Shown here one piece after another: positions 41,895-44,776 of a DNA stretch of 44,776 bases; the stretch's first letter is position 1; each line of letters starts with the position of its first letter. A program made the position numbers and the translations under genes. Below the pieces are notes generated by a model. That model saw nothing but the letters and a program-made list of their open reading frames with translations, was not told where the DNA came from and did not search any database. The stretch comes from Bacillota bacterium. GTDB taxonomy: Bacteria > Bacillota > Clostridia > Christensenellales > SZUA-584. The stretch is taken from NCBI GenBank assembly GCA_023461435.1, contig JAEYLC010000018.1:1-44776 (forward strand), written 5' to 3'.

Positions 41895-43666
41895 ACAATA
41901 TGATCCTGACCATTCTATCGCTCAGCGTATCCGGCTCAGTCCTGGCTCTGATCCTTCTTACACTGCGTTTGCTTTTAAAAAATAAGGTCTCCAAAACGTT
42001 TCAGTATTATATCTGGCTGCTGGTGCTGCTGCGGCTGGCGGTGCCTTTGTCCTCTGACGGCAGCATCATGAACCGGATCATTTCTCAAACGGATATGACA
42101 CAGCTCGCGTCGGTTTCCACCCCGGACGATGGCAATGGCATAACACAGGGAGATAACACGCCGCAGGGCAATGAACAAAACATCTCACCGGAGGCTGCGC
42201 TGTCCGGAACAACTCTGAGCGGCAATGCTGAACCAAGCTCGGGGCTTTCGGCAATACCCGAACCTGCGCGATTTAACATTTGGACATTTGCTTTAGATCA
42301 TCTTACCGTCATATGGCTCATGGGTACGGCGCTGTATTTCATCTGGTTCATCATTGCTTACTCGCGTTTCAGCCGAAAATTAAGAAGAACCAGTATCCGC
42401 CCCCACCCCAAAGACCTGGAGGTGTTTATACAACTGCGCGGCAACGCGCGCGCGCAGCTTGCCTGCAATCCGTATATCAGCACGCCCATGCTGATCGGAT
42501 TCTTATCCCCGTGCATCATGATTCCACATCTGGCGTTTACCGAGAACGGAATGAAGCCAGAACTCCAGCATATCCTCCGGCATGAGCTGACGCATTATCG
42601 CCGCCGCGACTTGCTCTACAAATGGTTTGCCGTATTCGTCAGCGCCTTTCACTGGTTCAATCCGTTGATGATACTGGTGAGGCGGGAGGTCGGCCGGACT
42701 TGCGAGTTGTCATGTGACGAGGCAGTGTTGCGCTCTCTGGATGCTGCGGAGCGGCAGGACTACGGAGAGACCCTTCTCATCATTGCGTCGAGCAAACGGC
42801 TCCCGGCCGGTGTCGTAGCAACAACGATGTGTGAAGGAAAACGCGAGTTGAAAGAAAGGCTGGAAAGCATCATGTCATATAAAAGCAAAAGCGTATTCGC
42901 GGTTGCTGTATCTCTTGTTTTGGCACTGCTGCTTGCCGGCTGCGGCGTGGCGCTTGGTGCGGCAAATGTCACTCAAATGCCTGATGAAACTTCTCAATCA
43001 CCCGCAGCAACGGACACTCCCGGTGTTTTGACGATACCCGGAGTTGAAGCTTCCCCGTCCCCCGCAGCTTCGAACCCCTCCGATACTCCGGCAAGCCCTT
43101 CTTCTGCCAATAACCCGGTTTTGGCAGCGTACAATGCGGTATTGCAGAACAAGGCTGAATTTTTCAGCACGGACAACAAGAAAAGTTTAATATTGAACGA
43201 CTTTTTAGCCAACAAAGAGGTTTATGAAACTGTCTTCGATGTCACACGCTTTACGGTACTCGACATGGACGGCGACAAGGTACCTGAGGTTGCTCTTGAA
43301 TTATCAGTGGGTGGTAACCCACAGTTTTATGAAGTTCTGCATTATATGAACGATACAGTTTATGGATATCTGATTGTGTACAGGGGGCTAACAGGGCTAA
43401 AAGCGGATGGTACATTTCTTTTTTCAGACGGTGCTGCCGATAGCGGAGTCGGAAAATTAAAATTCGACTCATCGGCCTATACAACTGATAAGTTAGGGTA
43501 CAGCCAGTCCAGTCAAGACGGTACGGGCCTGACCATAGCATACTTCATCAATAATCAATCAGCTGCAAAGGAAGCCTTTGATTCCTTCATAAATGAACAA
43601 TCCGGGAAGAGAGACGGGGACTGGTATGAGTTTTCTCAAACGAATATTGAATTTGAGTTTTCTTAA
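41891..43666 (+). CDS. M56 (BlaR1-like) membrane protease with an unusual C-terminal domain
   Basis: Signal-transducing metalloprotease, 591 residues. N-terminal helices are followed by a zinc site His231-Glu232-Leu-Thr-His235 (HELTH) and the third ligand Glu272 (CELSCDEAV). The last helix (residues about 333-352) ends in the lipobox-like LAGC (Cys351). After a Ser/Pro/Thr linker comes a 180-residue domain (YNAVLQNKAEFFSTDN to the C-terminus) with FTVLDMDGDKVPEV; it is not a penicillin-binding domain and lacks its SxxK motif. It probably senses another signal than beta-lactams. Confidence 0.88.
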   Translation: MNNMILTILSLSVSGSVLALILLTLRLLLKNKVSKTFQYYIWLLVLLRLAVPLSSDGSIMNRIISQTDMTQLASVSTPDDGNGITQGDNTPQGNEQNISPEAALSGTTLSGNAEPSSGLSAIPEPARFNIWTFALDHLTVIWLMGTALYFIWFIIAYSRFSRKLRRTSIRPHPKDLEVFIQLRGNARAQLACNPYISTPMLIGFLSPCIMIPHLAFTENGMKPELQHILRHELTHYRRRDLLYKWFAVFVSAFHWFNPLMILVRREVGRTCELSCDEAVLRSLDAAERQDYGETLLIIASSKRLPAGVVATTMCEGKRELKERLESIMSYKSKSVFAVAVSLVLALLLAGCGVALGAANVTQMPDETSQSPAATDTPGVLTIPGVEASPSPAASNPSDTPASPSSANNPVLAAYNAVLQNKAEFFSTDNKKSLILNDFLANKEVYETVFDVTRFTVLDMDGDKVPEVALELSVGGNPQFYEVLHYMNDTVYGYLIVYRGLTGLKADGTFLFSDGAADSGVGKLKFDSSAYTTDKLGYSQSSQDGTGLTIAYFINNQSAAKEAFDSFINEQSGKRDGDWYEFSQTNIEFEFS

Positions 43667-43697
43667 AACCCATAGGGCAAGGGTTAGTGCTAAGTCA

Positions 43698-43747
43698 AAA
43701 AAGCAAGGGATACTTTCAACGGTAACCCTTGCTTTTTAATTTTCATC
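43698..43747. terminator. Bidirectional terminator after the M56 gene
   Basis: AAAAAGCAAGGG (43698-43709) pairs perfectly with CCCTTGCTTTTT (43736-43747). T runs follow on both strands. Confidence 0.85.
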
Positions 43748-43820
43748 CGCTTGCCCGGTCGTCCATAATCCATTTTTGAAATACTATTCTATGGATCACC
43801 GTCTCTCAAGGCCTTTTTAC

Positions 43821-44249
43821 CTATTCAAAGCGTCCGCCCGGTTCCGAAATATCCCTGAGCGCTTCCTCCGCGTCGTCCTGAAGATCGGGCTCAAGCGATA
43901 AATCACCAAGCGCCACAATACCCACAAGATGACCGTTGTTGACGATCGGCAGCCTCCTTATCTGGTTTTGGCTCATCATCTGGGCAGCATCGTGAACGTT
44001 CATATCAGGCTCGCCCACAACAAGGTCCTGGGACATCACATCGCGAACGGCCTGCTGCGTCGTGTCCCTTCCTTCGGCGACGCTCCTTAAGGCGATATCC
44101 CTGTCTGTCAAAATGCCGACCACTTCACCCTGCTGGCACACGGGTATTGAGCCCACATCATAGCGTTTCATCATCTGAGCCGCTTTTTGAATCGAATCTT
44201 CAAGGCCGATACATGCAATATCGGTTGACATAATGTCTTTAACTTTCAT
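43821..44249 (-). CDS. Two-CBS-domain protein
   Basis: Soluble regulatory protein of 142 residues made of a tandem CBS pair (KVKDIMSTDIACIGLEDSI in part; GEVVGILTDRDIALR in the first, GHLVGIVALGDLSLE in the second). Such Bateman modules bind adenosine nucleotides and gate partner proteins or act alone as stress sensors. The residues VGILTDRDI form the typical binding loop. GGAGG is seven bases before the ATG. Single gene between the BlaI operon and an rRNA operon. Confidence 0.94.
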   Translation of the reverse strand: MKVKDIMSTDIACIGLEDSIQKAAQMMKRYDVGSIPVCQQGEVVGILTDRDIALRSVAEGRDTTQQAVRDVMSQDLVVGEPDMNVHDAAQMMSQNQIRRLPIVNNGHLVGIVALGDLSLEPDLQDDAEEALRDISEPGGRFE

Positions 44250-44615
44250 ATGTTCACCTCCGCGGCTTATTTTGCCCTGCGCAATTAATTCTTATCATCT
44301 TTTTTAAGCTGTTATTTTCTTATAGTCAATTTTTAATATTTCAGGATATCAAGTCGTGCTGTCATATCGCAGATATAACATGAAATTTATGATATTCACA
44401 CAAAATTTCTATTGCATAGCGTGATTTAAGCAATATAATAGAGATCATAACCGATATTGTTTTTTTTATTTCTTTTAAGGAGTTATTACCGTTAATTCGT
44501 AAGACTGAGCGGTCAAATCCCTTGTTGCCTGTCTGCTTGTATATGTTTTGTCGTTGACTGACTGTCTTGCATGCGCAGGCTTTTTATTTTATAGCTTTTT
44601 TGCGTTAAAGCAAGA
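44250..44615. other. Intergenic region between CBS gene and 5S rRNA
   Basis: I see no gene in these 366 bases. The half nearest the CBS gene is AT-rich, with a TTGACT on the minus strand (44325-44330) that may be part of the CBS promoter, though no good -10 box follows. An AAGGAG at 44479-44484 on the plus strand is not followed by an open frame. Confidence 0.4.
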
Positions 44616-44643
44616 AGCTCGCCATGCGATATGCAAGCGAGCT
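44616..44643 (-). terminator. Hairpin after the 5S rRNA gene
   Basis: AGCTCGC (44616-44622) pairs with GCGAGCT (44637-44643) with further ATGC/GCAT pairing inside. On the minus strand it lies about 30 bases after 5S and is followed by TCTTGCTTT, a modest T tract, so it is a likely end of the rRNA operon. Confidence 0.6.
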
Positions 44644-44672
44644 CCCCGTAAAGAGAATATATTGAAAATTGA

Positions 44673-44776
44673 ATCCGGCAGCTACCTACCCTCCCGGGCC
44701 GTTTCCAGCCAAGTACTATCGGCGTATAAGGGCTTAACTACTGTGTTCGAGATGGGAACAGGTGGATCCCCTTAGC
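44673..44776 (-). rRNA. rrf: 5S ribosomal RNA, 3' part
   Basis: Read on the minus strand, the end of the window gives the conserved 5S core: GGATCCACCTGTTCCCATCT, CGAACACAG, GTTAAGCCC and the closing GGTAGGTAGCTGCCGGA. About 104 of some 117 bases are present; the 5' end lies beyond the window. The transcription direction means the 16S and 23S genes should lie beyond position 44776. Confidence 0.95.

Noticed and set aside
41436..43666. Beta-lactam resistance operon
   Set aside because: No beta-lactamase or penicillin-binding protein gene is linked, and the sensor domain lacks the SxxK site.
44445..44600. Small gene after AAGGAG at 44479
   Set aside because: No start codon at a proper distance and no open frame of useful length.

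Overview
The window looks like the chromosome of an anaerobic, low-to-moderate GC Bacillota (Clostridia). The grounds are strong AGGAGG-type ribosome binding sites, a FloA/NfeD pair, a PerR-superoxide reductase-rubrerythrin operon, CPG-rich lipoproteins, LCP and NlpC/P60 wall proteins, and a DbpA-type helicase. The species cannot be named from the sequence. No plasmid, phage, CRISPR array or intact insertion sequence is seen.

Layout. 1-3022: start of the S10 ribosomal protein operon on the minus strand (rpsJ-rplC-rplD-rplW-rplB-rpsS) with its promoter and leader. 3118-5976: an APC amino-acid permease and a QueG-like iron-sulfur protein. 6170-8399: flotillin microdomain operon (NfeD, zinc-ribbon membrane protein, FloA, small membrane protein). 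8473-10482: clostripain-like lipoprotein protease. 10580-12055: PerR, superoxide reductase and rubrerythrin. 12214-16687: NlpC/P60 hydrolase, LCP protein and sodium symporter. 16821-19085: GntR-ABC transporter operon ending in a small lipoprotein. 19082-24504: patatin, lipoprotein serpin, ACT/LOG/DUF2179 operon, lipoprotein acetolactate decarboxylase and HD protein. 24568-25093: tRNA-Ser followed by the remnant of an IS1182-like transposase. 25094-37113: transporters, DEAD-box helicase, and regulator-target pairs (Crp/Fnr with a DMT transporter, MerR with an aldo-keto reductase and Fe-alcohol dehydrogenase, MarR with a PNPOx-like protein), then AEC transporter, two GNAT enzymes and a flavin reductase-like protein. 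37157-37399: two long intergenic hairpin repeats. 37474-43666: three adjacent envelope-sensing modules (ECF sigma/DUF4179 anti-sigma, PadR/HAAS-FtsW-like, BlaI/M56 with an unusual sensor domain). 43821-44249: CBS protein. 44673-44776: 3' part of a 5S rRNA gene on the minus strand.

How it works together. Several regulators sit beside their likely targets with visible operators: a PerR-type repeat, a GntR palindrome at a -10, a Crp-like site between divergent genes, a MerR promoter with a 19-bp spacer, a MarR palindrome, tandem PadR sites and tandem BlaI sites. The candidates for less-described biology are the PadR/HAAS-FtsW module, the BlaI/M56 system lacking a penicillin-binding domain, and the secreted lipoprotein versions of a serpin and an acetolactate decarboxylase.
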